Origin: Pyrinomonadaceae bacterium
GTDB lineage: Bacteria; Acidobacteriota; Blastocatellia; Pyrinomonadales; Pyrinomonadaceae
NCBI GenBank assembly: GCA_014380365.1
Contig: JACMJZ010000031.1
Coordinates: 186,001 to 250,000, forward strand
Direction of reading: 5' to 3'
DNA: 64,000 bases
The notes below the pieces were generated by a model, which was not told the origin of the DNA, made no database searches, and saw nothing but the letters and a program-made list of their open reading frames with translations. Both the position numbers and the translations under genes were made by a program. Below are positions 8,404 through 16,407 of this stretch, in pieces. The stretch's first letter is position 1; the number at the start of each line of letters is the position of its first letter.

Positions 8404-9032
8404 CCGGAAAAAACGACATCGAAGCGGCGGGACACTTTGTTGGTAAAGACTTTTCAGTGCAGGCGAATTTGATGCTCAACGCCAAGGTGTGGCCCGCAAT
8501 GGCCCGCGCGTTTGAGAACACGAAAGGCGACCTGGCCGATCGAATGCTGGCAGCGATGGATGCCGCGCAAGCGGTGGGCGGCGACATTCGCGGTCGTCAG
8601 TCCGCCGCGTTAATCGTTGTTACCGGAAAACCGACAGGCATGTCCTGGAAGGATCGTCTCTTTGATCTGCGTGTCGATGACAGTGCGGAGCCGTTGCAGG
8701 AACTGCGCCGCCTGGTAACTTTACAGCGTGCCTACAATCACATGAACGCCGGCGATCTGGCAGTTGAGAAAAAGGACAACGAAGGTGCGTTGCGCGAATA
8801 CTCGGCGGCGGAGAAACTAGTTCCCGACAACGCGGAGATGATCTACTGGCACGCAGTGGCGCTGGTAAACATGGGCCGCGTTGACGAATCGTTGCTGTTG
8901 TTTCGCAAGGTCTTTGCCATGGATAAAAACTGGGCCACGCTGACGCCGCGCTTGCCCAAGGCGGGCCTTCTTCCCAACGACGTGAAGTTGATCGAGCGGA
9001 TTCTGTCCGCTCCTACCCTCGGGCCGAAATAG
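8400..9032 (+). CDS. DUF1028 protein, C-terminal part with TPR-like tail
   Basis: The 210 residues continue the DUF1028 fold: TGKNDIEAAGHFVGKDFSVQ, then MLNAKVWPAMARAFE and GGDIRGRQSAALIVV, which are the usual conserved blocks. Residues about 120-185 form TPR-like helices (AYNHMNAGDLAVEKKDNEGAL, AEMIYWHAVALVNMGRVDESL). It lacks its own signal peptide, so alone it would stay in the cytoplasm. Normal family members have both halves in one chain. The ATG lies inside the stop region of the upstream part (4-nt ATGA overlap). Confidence 0.8.
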   Translation: MTGKNDIEAAGHFVGKDFSVQANLMLNAKVWPAMARAFENTKGDLADRMLAAMDAAQAVGGDIRGRQSAALIVVTGKPTGMSWKDRLFDLRVDDSAEPLQELRRLVTLQRAYNHMNAGDLAVEKKDNEGALREYSAAEKLVPDNAEMIYWHAVALVNMGRVDESLLLFRKVFAMDKNWATLTPRLPKAGLLPNDVKLIERILSAPTLGPK

Positions 9033-9179
9033 CCTTACTACAGCTTTGGACTTTGATCTGGTGGGGTCGTCGCCATCTGCGCCAGTGATGGCACCGCCGA
9101 ATCCTTCAACGGCACTCTTATCACGTGTGATTTGTCTTTCTTCTGCGGAGTCGACTCCATAGGTTCCGCACTTCGCCAT
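8817..9179 (-). CDS. Doubtful small ORF with a strong ribosome site, antisense to the DUF1028 tail
   Basis: A minus-strand ATG at 9179 is preceded by AAGGAGG at about 10 nt, a better site than many real genes here have. The frame starts MAKCGTYGVDSAEERQITRD and stays open to 8817, but from 9032 onward it runs antisense through the DUF1028 tail, whose coding character is clear. It lies 75 nt downstream of the STAND gene on the same strand. It may be the head of a gene whose body has been lost. I recognise no family. Confidence 0.2.
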   Translation of the reverse strand: MAKCGTYGVDSAEERQITRDKSAVEGFGGAITGADGDDPTRSKSKAVVRLFRPEGRSGQNPLDQLHVVGKKARLGQARRQRGPVFIHGKDLAKQQQRFVNAAHVYQRHCVPVDHLRVVGN

Positions 9180-9254
9180 AAGCAAAACCCTCCTTCGGTG
9201 AGTGAGAAAAGTCTCGGTTACTTTTTCCAAGCTCTTGACATCCCATGCTCCTAA

Positions 9255-12089
9255 CTAGTGCTGCTCAAGCAACTGGGCAATTTCACGGACCTCCTGGTCG
9301 CGGCGGTGATAACCCATCCGCTCAATCATTTCCCTTGCTGTGTCCCAATGCTCCAGCGCCTTCTCTCTGTTCTCTTGTTTGATTGGTGCTTTGTTCTCTG
9401 CCCCGCTCATTGCCAGATACAGCCAAGCATATTCCAAGTGGCAATCGGCTTCGTATAGTCCCATGCTGCCACGGATTGCTATATTCGTTGCCTCGTTCAG
9501 GTCTTCCTGCGCGCGGGCAAAGTCATCCGTGACGCGACACAATTCTGCGTGTGCAAGCAACCCTAGCGGTAAGTGGTGAAGGGTCCCAGCTTCACGTAGC
9601 CCATCGACCGCTAGCCTCAGATAGTCTGTAGCTTTGGCGAAATTCCTACTGTGCTCTCGTCGAGCTTGAAGCAAGTAGGCGCGACCCATCGAAAGGTGGT
9701 CCCGAGCGATGTCGGCGAGATAGCCACGTGACGCTACCAACTTAATAGTCTTTCGGGAGCGGACTTGCACTTCTTGGTATTTCCCTTGATCCAACAATAA
9801 GTCACAATACTGAAAGCCCGAAAATGCGTGGAGCAACTCGAACTCTGGGTGTAACTTCTCTTGCGCTTTTTCAACTTCCTGGAATTTATCTTCAGACTCG
9901 GACAACCGACCTGCCTGGTGCAGAACACAAGCCAGTGCGGTTCTGCTATAAAATTGGAGAAAACTATTCGTACTTTGGTCGGCAAAACCTACACCCTCCT
10001 GCACATCGCTAAGGGCTTGGCTCAGGTCGCCCATGGTTAGATTTGTTTCGCTGTTAGTGATTGCAGCGCTGGCAGCATTCTCCCAGTCGTTCAGCGAACG
10101 TGTGGCATCCAAGCTGGCTTGGGTTGGTTGAGTAGATTCCCTTAATTTTCCAAGAGCTCGAAGGTTGTAACCCGCTATGGAAAGCACTAATGCACTACTC
10201 GTTGCGCTAAGTCCTGATACGGGCTCGTTCCATTGGGAATTGAAGAAACTACTCAGAGCCGTCAGATCCGCGCCATACGCCCCGAGATTCCTCGTACTAA
10301 AATAGATATTGCCCCTATGAATCCGTGGCTGAAGCACCTCGGCAAGTGCTTCTTGATGTCGGCCTGCCTCGCAGCCATGAGCGATCGCCGCGTAGAGCGG
10401 AGCCATCTCCTCAAGTGTGTCGGGAAAAACTTTGGCCGTTTTCTTGTAGTGTTTATAGAGCCGGAAATTCCCTGCTTTCCAAGCTGACTCGCGCTCGCTC
10501 TTTAGCTTTCGACCAAAGTGCTCACGCACCAGCGGGTGCGCATCGAGAGTACCAGGTTGGTTCGGATTTCTTTCGGCTAGGAGTTTGGCGCGGCGCAATC
10601 TCGCCAATACCTGTTGCCACTTATGCTCACTCAGCGGCCGTAGTGTATCAGTCAACCCCCCTATCGCCGGTGCCGCTCGTAATGAGTCAACCGCGTTTTT
10701 GTCGGCTGGCCTATTGAAGAGTCCCAATACATGCAGGACTGCCAGTTCCGGTCCTTCACCAAGCCATTTCTCGTAAGAGGCCATGACTCTCTGGGCATGG
10801 CGGCCATACCTTTCATCTTCTTCCAGTACTTTCACCTCTACGCGACGGCTGACGTCTCCATCGCAAACATCGGTGAGATAACTGCCAAGGAGCGTCAGCG
10901 CTAGCGAGTGGCCGCGGAACTCGTCCGACGCCTTTTCCATTTCCGCTTGGCTCCCACCAACGCCTTGCGCTTTGAGTACTTGAGCGCCTGCTTCTGGAGA
11001 AAGAGTGTCGAGGTCAATGCGTTTAGCTGTGTGACCCTCGAATGAACTCAAATCACTCACCACTACACGCGTTGAGATTACGCACAGCCCTTCGTTAGAG
11101 GCTGCGAGTGGACGCAAAAGCGCCTGCAACGCTTGATCCTTTAGACGTCCCTCGTCAGGACCGGGCGGATATTGCAACGGTTCTAATCCATCCAAGACGA
11201 GCAGTGCGCGTTGCCTTCCAACAAGTTGGGCCAGCCGCTCACCCTTGTCCCATGGCGAGCCTTGGTTGGGCTTGGCGTGACCAAAGAACGTAAGTGCCGC
11301 TTCGAAAAACTGATCTGCCGAGACCGCGCGATCCGTCGTGCCTTGGCTGTAGAATGACCAAGCGTACACTCTTGATGCCCCCCGATAATCCTCAGTAGCC
11401 ATTTGAGCTAACCAATGGTTAACCAGTGATGATTTACCAACTCCACCCCAGGCTACCAGACTCAAGACGTTGGTTTTCTGATTAGCCCACGCGTCATCAA
11501 GTTGTTGCAGCTCGCTAGCACGACCGAACAGATCGCTGCCGGTGATGGGGAGGCGGGCTATGGAAATCCTTTCGGAAGCATGAGTTTGCCTGCAATCGGA
11601 ATCAACCCTTGGTGCTGAAGACTTCGATTCGGCATTGCTGACCGCATTGCTCGCAAGAGTCGCAAGCTGATCGCAGTTTTGAAAGAAGCTCACCTCGTAA
11701 TCGCTGCTAACTTCGTCGCGCAGCTTCCTAATTCGATTACCTCCCCTCCCGCGATCTATCTTCGCAACGGGCCAAGGAGCATTTTCATCGAGCAGAAAAA
11801 GCAGACAGGTTTTATGTGTTTTAACGGCATGCCGAAATTCGAGTTCGGTAATTGATTTCTGTTGAGGGTTATCTTTTTTCGGTATGTAGCCGTGGCGCCA
11901 AGCCAAGACGCCGAGATAGATGTCACAGCCGGCTACGTCTGCTAGGCATTTATTAAGGGGGCGTTGGTCGGAAGCAACGTAGTCTTCCATGGCGATCACG
12001 TCATGTCGCATTGAACGCAATGCGACATAAACTGCCTTACGGCAATCTTTAAGATCGCTGTACGTCGAGGAGATATAGATCTTAGCCAA
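9255..12089 (-). CDS. DUF4062 / STAND NTPase / TPR protein
   Basis: The protein has about 944 residues. Residues 1-115 are a DUF4062 domain (AKIYISSTYSDLKDCR, then LGVLAWRHGYIP, ITELEFRHAV). From about 190 a STAND-type ATPase begins: FGRASELQQLDDAW, Walker A WGGVGKSSLVNHW, Walker B RALLVLDGLEPL, and CVISTR. A winged-helix-like part follows, and the last about 350 residues are TPR helices. Such proteins act as signal-triggered oligomerising switches; several are anti-phage sensors, but others regulate development. The frame reaches a TTG at 12104, but the TTG at 12089 has AAGGAA at 6 nt and gives the usual MAKIYISSTYSD start. No partner effector gene is adjacent. Confidence 0.88.
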   Translation of the reverse strand: MAKIYISSTYSDLKDCRKAVYVALRSMRHDVIAMEDYVASDQRPLNKCLADVAGCDIYLGVLAWRHGYIPKKDNPQQKSITELEFRHAVKTHKTCLLFLLDENAPWPVAKIDRGRGGNRIRKLRDEVSSDYEVSFFQNCDQLATLASNAVSNAESKSSAPRVDSDCRQTHASERISIARLPITGSDLFGRASELQQLDDAWANQKTNVLSLVAWGGVGKSSLVNHWLAQMATEDYRGASRVYAWSFYSQGTTDRAVSADQFFEAALTFFGHAKPNQGSPWDKGERLAQLVGRQRALLVLDGLEPLQYPPGPDEGRLKDQALQALLRPLAASNEGLCVISTRVVVSDLSSFEGHTAKRIDLDTLSPEAGAQVLKAQGVGGSQAEMEKASDEFRGHSLALTLLGSYLTDVCDGDVSRRVEVKVLEEDERYGRHAQRVMASYEKWLGEGPELAVLHVLGLFNRPADKNAVDSLRAAPAIGGLTDTLRPLSEHKWQQVLARLRRAKLLAERNPNQPGTLDAHPLVREHFGRKLKSERESAWKAGNFRLYKHYKKTAKVFPDTLEEMAPLYAAIAHGCEAGRHQEALAEVLQPRIHRGNIYFSTRNLGAYGADLTALSSFFNSQWNEPVSGLSATSSALVLSIAGYNLRALGKLRESTQPTQASLDATRSLNDWENAASAAITNSETNLTMGDLSQALSDVQEGVGFADQSTNSFLQFYSRTALACVLHQAGRLSESEDKFQEVEKAQEKLHPEFELLHAFSGFQYCDLLLDQGKYQEVQVRSRKTIKLVASRGYLADIARDHLSMGRAYLLQARREHSRNFAKATDYLRLAVDGLREAGTLHHLPLGLLAHAELCRVTDDFARAQEDLNEATNIAIRGSMGLYEADCHLEYAWLYLAMSGAENKAPIKQENREKALEHWDTAREMIERMGYHRRDQEVREIAQLLEQH

Positions 12090-12280
12090 GGTTGCTTCCT
12101 TCAAATGTCGTTGCGAAGGTACGACGGTGAAGACGCGACAGAGGCGCGGCTATTGGTTTAAATTTGGCTGCATATCCGCAAGCATATAGTCTCCCAAATC
12201 GGCACGCAAGAAAACAGCTGGGACTTCATCCGAGTCCCGTCTTTTTCTGGCGTCAGTGCTCTGATATCCTCGTTCTTTCG

Positions 12281-13174
12281 ATGGCTGACACAAACACAAA
12301 CCTCAAGGAACGAGTCCGTGCTTTTTGGCAGGCGAATCCCTGCGGGGTGAAGTTTGCCGAGGCGGCGCCCGGCACGCGGCATTTTTTTGAGCTGGTCGAA
12401 GCGCATCGCTACACAAAAGAGTGGCACATTCCCATCGCCGCGGACTTCGCGAGTGCGCGCGGGTTGAAGGTGTTGGAGATCGGCTGTGGACTGGGGACGG
12501 ACGGTGCCCAGTTTGCCGAAGCTGGAGCTGATTACACCGGAGTAGACCTTACCGACGCGGCTGTAGCGTTGGCGCGCAGGCGTTTTGAGTTATCCGACCT
12601 TCCGGGGAAGTTGCAAACGGCTGATGCCGAAAACCTCGACTTCGCCGACGAGAGTTTCGATCTGGTTTACTCGCACGGTGTCTTGCACCACACTCCAGAC
12701 ACGCAGAAGGCTATCGACGAAGTCCATCGTGTGCTGCGGCCCGGTGGCCGCGCCGTCGTCATGCTTTATCATCGCGATTCGTACAACTATCGCGTAAACA
12801 TTTCCATACTGCGGCGAGCGGGAGCGCGATTGCTGAATTCGGAGACGGGCGTGAAACTGGTTCATCGGATGACCGGCGAGCCGGTAGACTCGCTACGCCA
12901 ACATGCCAAACTCTTGAAGACGGAGAAACAGTCGTATCTTTCGCCAGAGGAATTTTTGAGTCAGAACACTGACGGCGCCGGCAACCCGTTGGCGCGCGTA
13001 TTCTCGCGCGATGAAGCGCGCGAGCTGTTCAAGAATTTCTCGGAAGTGACAGTGAAGACCTATTTTCTCAACAAGCGCTGGCTGCCGTTGATTGGCAGCG
13101 TGTTGCCGCGTTCATTGGAATCACGATTAGCCTCGCGCTGGGGCTGGCATCTATGGATCTATGCGACCAAGTAG
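12281..13174 (+). CDS. SAM-dependent methyltransferase of the polysaccharide locus
   Basis: The protein has 297 residues starting MADTNTNLKERVRAFW. The SAM site is VLEIGCGLGTDGAQFAEAGA, followed by the acidic GVDLTDAAV, the DLVYSHGVLHHTPD post-motif and LRPGGRAVVML. It is a Methyltransf_11-type enzyme with a C-terminal extension. The open frame extends 39 codons further upstream, but that part has no coding look and covers the spacer. The next gene is a sugar epimerase 33 nt on, so it likely modifies a sugar or lipid in this pathway. Confidence 0.85.
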   Translation: MADTNTNLKERVRAFWQANPCGVKFAEAAPGTRHFFELVEAHRYTKEWHIPIAADFASARGLKVLEIGCGLGTDGAQFAEAGADYTGVDLTDAAVALARRRFELSDLPGKLQTADAENLDFADESFDLVYSHGVLHHTPDTQKAIDEVHRVLRPGGRAVVMLYHRDSYNYRVNISILRRAGARLLNSETGVKLVHRMTGEPVDSLRQHAKLLKTEKQSYLSPEEFLSQNTDGAGNPLARVFSRDEARELFKNFSEVTVKTYFLNKRWLPLIGSVLPRSLESRLASRWGWHLWIYATK

Positions 13175-13207
13175 TTTTATGTGGCGCCAACGAAGACTCG
13201 GAGCTAA

Positions 13208-14185
13208 ATGAAGAACATTCTAGTAACTGGCGGCGCAGGCTTCATCGGTTCACACCTTGTCGATCGTTTGCTCTCTGAAGGCGAATGGCAGGTTACAGTT
13301 GTCGATGATTTTAACGACTTCTACGATCCGGCTATCAAGCACGAGAATGCGAATCGCGCGGCGAAGAATCCGAACTATCGCTTAGTCGAAGCTGACATTC
13401 GAGACAAGCCGGCTCTAGGAAAAGTTTTCGAGCAAGGCGAATTTCAATGCATCGTTCACCTCGCGGCACGCGCGGGAGTGCGACCTTCCCTCGAACAGCC
13501 TCACCTCTACGCTGAAACGAACATCAACGGCACCTTGAACCTTTTAGAGCGGGCCCGCGAACACGGCATAGGTCAGTTTGTTTTTGGCTCTTCGTCTTCG
13601 GTTTACGGAATCAACGCCAAGGTGCCTTTCAGCGAAGACGATCCAATCCGCCAGCCCATTTCGCCATACGCGGCGACAAAAGGCGCGGGAGAACTGCTCT
13701 GCCACACGTACACGCATCTCTACGGCATTCGCTGTGTCTGTCTGCGTTTTTTCACCGTCTATGGCCCACGCCAGCGTCCCGATCTTGCGATTCGTAAGTT
13801 TGCGCAACTGATCAGCGAAGGGAAACCAATCCCGGTTTTCGGGGATGGGACTACGCGTCGTGATTACACGTTCATCGACGACATCATCGCGGGCGTGCGA
13901 GCTTCGATTGATTACGTGGGCGACCCTGCAAAGAGCAACTATGAAGTGATCAACCTGGGCGAGTCGCGTACGGTCGAGCTGCGTGAATTGATTTCGCTGC
14001 TGGAGAAAGAGTTGGACATGCCTGCGGTGATTGATCGAAAGCCTCTGCAACCCGGCGACGTGCCACAGACTTATGCCGACATTTCCAAAGCGCGCGAATT
14101 GCTCGGATACAATCCGCAGACGCAGATTGAAGATGGCATCAAGAGATTCGTTGGATGGTTCCGAGGACAGAGGCGGGCCGAGTGA
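13208..14185 (+). CDS. NAD-dependent epimerase/dehydratase, UDP-glucuronate 4-epimerase-like
   Basis: The 325 residues form a short-chain dehydrogenase of the extended type: NAD-binding [12 protein letters not shown] at residue 8, DDFNDFYDP after it, and [11 protein letters not shown] in the middle. The catalytic serines in FGSSSSVYG and the YAATK tyrosine-lysine pair are intact. [16 protein letters not shown] and [16 protein letters not shown] bind the nucleotide sugar. The FNDFYDP and GVRPS segments fit UDP-glucuronate 4-epimerases best, but UDP-glucose 4-epimerase activity is possible. It sits in an operon-like row with methyltransferases and glycosyltransferases. Confidence 0.88.
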   Translation: MKNILVTGGAGFIGSHLVDRLLSEGEWQVTVVDDFNDFYDPAIKHENANRAAKNPNYRLVEADIRDKPALGKVFEQGEFQCIVHLAARAGVRPSLEQPHLYAETNINGTLNLLERAREHGIGQFVFGSSSSVYGINAKVPFSEDDPIRQPISPYAATKGAGELLCHTYTHLYGIRCVCLRFFTVYGPRQRPDLAIRKFAQLISEGKPIPVFGDGTTRRDYTFIDDIIAGVRASIDYVGDPAKSNYEVINLGESRTVELRELISLLEKELDMPAVIDRKPLQPGDVPQTYADISKARELLGYNPQTQIEDGIKRFVGWFRGQRRAE

Positions 14186-14205
14186 GGGATTCAAGGTGCA
14201 GCATT

Positions 14206-14369
14206 TGCGGCTTTGCCGCCGCACAGTGCGGAAAGGCTTTGCCTTTCCGGCGCAAGGTATTTATTTCTTCACGAGGCTACGCCTCGTGAAACAGAGGCGT
14301 AGCCCCCAGTTCTATTAATGATTTACCGGTAAGGCAGAGCCTTACCCCACTGTGCTGCGATGAAGCCGC
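14206..14369. repeat. Modular hairpin repeat element (CACAGTG family), full-length type
   Basis: The ends are inverted: GCGGCTTTGCCGCCGCACAG at the left and CACTGTGCTGCG with GAAGCCGC at the right. Between them are separate perfect hairpins: GGAAAGGC-TTT-GCCTTTCC (14230-14248), ACGAGGC-TAC-GCCTCGT (within 14268-14290) and GGTAAGGC-AGA-GCCTTACC (14328-14346). The same build occurs at 51889-52131, and a minimal ends-only copy at 49741-49779. Confidence 0.8.
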
Positions 14370-14424
14370 GAAACGCCGCTTGCTAAATCATGAACCTCGC
14401 GGCCACATATGGTGCGAGGTTCTA

Positions 14425-15252
14425 ATGCTTTACAATGCGCAGCCAGTAGATAGTCCGCCGATGTCCACAACGACCAACATCATCGAACCCTTGCCGCAGG
14501 AGATGCAGGCGCATACCTACTCGATCATGAATGAGGTCGAGCAAGGCCATTGGTGGTTTGTCGGACGCCGGCAAATCATTAGGAGTTTTCTTGAGCGTGT
14601 TGTGCGCAAGCTAAGATCTGATGTCGGGGAAGCTAACATCAAGATGCTGGATGTTGGTTGCGGCACCGGCGCAAACCTCGAAATGCTCTCCGACTTTGGC
14701 GCGGCCGAAGGAGTAGATGTTTCGGCGGAAGCATTGGAGTTTTGTCGCGCTCGGGGGTTGGAAAACGTCAAACAAGGCGAGGCGGAGCGTCTTCCCTATG
14801 AAGACAATGCATTTGATCTGGTGACAGGTCTCGATGTTGTCGAACATCTCGATGACGATCTCGCGGGCTTGAGAGAAATGCACAGGGTACTGCGTCGCGA
14901 AGGACGCGCGCTGTTGTTTGTCCCGGCGTTCATGTTCTTGTGGGGTGTCCAGGACGATATCAGCCACCACCGCCGGCGTTACACCCTCGAAGGATTGAAA
15001 AAGGTGGTGACGGAAGCAGGTTTTGAAGTTGAGCGTGCGACTTACGTGAATATCACCTTCTTCGCGCCGATTTTGTTGGGCAGGCTCTTGATGCGAGCCA
15101 CCGGCTTTCGACCCGCATCGGAAAACAACATTACGATTGGATTCCTGAATGGCGTGTTGGGAAAGATTTTCGGAGCCGAGAGTTTGGCATTGCGCCACAC
15201 CGGTTTTCCTTTCGGAGTCTCAATCATCTGCGTCGCGCGAAAAGTTGAGTAG
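14425..15252 (+). CDS. SAM-dependent methyltransferase
   Basis: This protein has 275 residues from the ATG at 14425, which has GAGG 5 nt upstream; an ATG at 14461 (MSTTTNIIEPL) is possible. After an N-terminal EQGHWWFVGRRQII segment come the SAM motif MLDVGCGTGANLEMLSDFGA, EGVDVSAEALEFC, FDLVTGLDVVEHLDDD and LRREGRALLFVPAF. The WWF.GRR start and the QDDISHHRRRY block are typical of methyltransferases found beside lipid-linked glycosyltransferases. It precedes a GT2 gene by 27 nt, so the two are probably cotranscribed. Confidence 0.85.
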   Translation: MLYNAQPVDSPPMSTTTNIIEPLPQEMQAHTYSIMNEVEQGHWWFVGRRQIIRSFLERVVRKLRSDVGEANIKMLDVGCGTGANLEMLSDFGAAEGVDVSAEALEFCRARGLENVKQGEAERLPYEDNAFDLVTGLDVVEHLDDDLAGLREMHRVLRREGRALLFVPAFMFLWGVQDDISHHRRRYTLEGLKKVVTEAGFEVERATYVNITFFAPILLGRLLMRATGFRPASENNITIGFLNGVLGKIFGAESLALRHTGFPFGVSIICVARKVE

Positions 15253-15279
15253 GACAGCATTCCTGTCTGCCATTGACTG

Positions 15280-16299
15280 ATGAAAATCTACGACGAAGAA
15301 GACACTCTGTTGACGAATGCGCCCATTCCGGCACGCGACGGCGGCGGGCCGGAGGTTTCCGTGTTCCTTCCGGTTTTCAACGAAGAGCCAAACCTTCCGC
15401 CGCTACACGCAAAACTGGACGAAGCACTCAAAGCTTTGGACCGCACTGCTGAAATCATTTATGTGGACGACGGCTCGTCGGATGGAAGCCTGAAGGTTCT
15501 GCGCGACTTGGCGCGACTTGACCCGCGCGTGCGCGTGGTCGCGTTGAAGCGAAACTATGGTCAGACTGCGGCGATGGCGGCAGGAATCGACGCGGCCAAG
15601 GGTCAGGTGCTAATCCCGATGGATGCCGATCTTCAGAATGATCCGGCTGATATCGTGCGGCTGCTCGAGAAACTCGACGAAGGGTATGACGTCGTTTCCG
15701 GCTGGCGCAAGAACCGGCAGGACAAAGTTATCACCCGCAAGATCCCTTCGATGATTGCCAACCGTCTGATCTCCTGGATTGGCGGCGTGCCGCTGCATGA
15801 TTACGGCTGTACGTTGAAGGCCTATCGTCTCGAGTCGCTCTCGAGCGTCCGACTTTACGGTGAGATGCACCGCTTCATTCCCATTCTCGCTTCCTGGGAA
15901 GGCGCACGCGTGGCGGAGATACCGGTCGCGCATCATCCGCGCACAATGGGCAAATCCAAGTATGGACTCTCGCGCACGTTCAAAGTGGTCTTCGATCTGA
16001 TGACGATCAAGTTTATGGCTTCATATCAAACGAAGCCCATCTACATCTTCGGAACGTTTGGGATGCTCGCAATCGCACTTTCTTTTATAGCCGGCGTCTG
16101 GGCGACGTTTCTGAAGTTGTGGGAAGGCGTGTCGTTTATCCTGACGCCGCTGCCGGTCATCGCCGTGGTGATGTTGGCCATCGGCGTGCAGTTTTTGCTG
16201 ATGGGACTGCTGGCCGAAATGCTCGTGCGTACGTACCACGAGTCGCAGGCGAAATCGATTTATGCGGTCCGGGAAAAGATCGGATTCGAAAAACAGTGA
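15280..16299 (+). CDS. GT2 glycosyltransferase, polyprenyl-phosphate sugar synthase type
   Basis: The protein has 339 residues. The N-terminal GT-A domain shows VSVFLPVFNEEPNLPPL, IIYVDDGSSDGSLKVL, LKRNYGQTAAMAAGIDAA and the metal-binding MDADLQNDP. The C-terminus has two membrane helices (about 247-268 and 285-312). This matches the DPM1/ArnC-like group, which transfers a sugar from a nucleotide sugar to polyprenyl phosphate at the inner membrane. The GRTMGKSKYG-like segment (HHPRTMGKSKYGLSRT) is intact. The sugar is not known. Confidence 0.9.
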   Translation: MKIYDEEDTLLTNAPIPARDGGGPEVSVFLPVFNEEPNLPPLHAKLDEALKALDRTAEIIYVDDGSSDGSLKVLRDLARLDPRVRVVALKRNYGQTAAMAAGIDAAKGQVLIPMDADLQNDPADIVRLLEKLDEGYDVVSGWRKNRQDKVITRKIPSMIANRLISWIGGVPLHDYGCTLKAYRLESLSSVRLYGEMHRFIPILASWEGARVAEIPVAHHPRTMGKSKYGLSRTFKVVFDLMTIKFMASYQTKPIYIFGTFGMLAIALSFIAGVWATFLKLWEGVSFILTPLPVIAVVMLAIGVQFLLMGLLAEMLVRTYHESQAKSIYAVREKIGFEKQ

Positions 16300-16301
16300 C
16301 A

Positions 16302-16398
16302 AGTGAAGAGTGAAAAGTAACCAGTGAAGAGTGATGAGGCTCCGATCGCGCTTTGGCCCTCGGTTTTACTCATCACTCATCACTTTTCACTCTTCACT
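16302..16398. repeat. Inverted repeat of the AGTGAAGAGTG type
   Basis: AGTGAAGAGTGAAAAGT (16302-16318) and its perfect 17-bp complement (16382-16398) enclose a second pair, AGTGATGAG and CTCATCACT. The element fills the spacer between the GT2 stop and the asnB start. A fragment of the same type is near 51810. Confidence 0.8.
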
Positions 16399-16407
16399 GT
16401 CTTTCTT

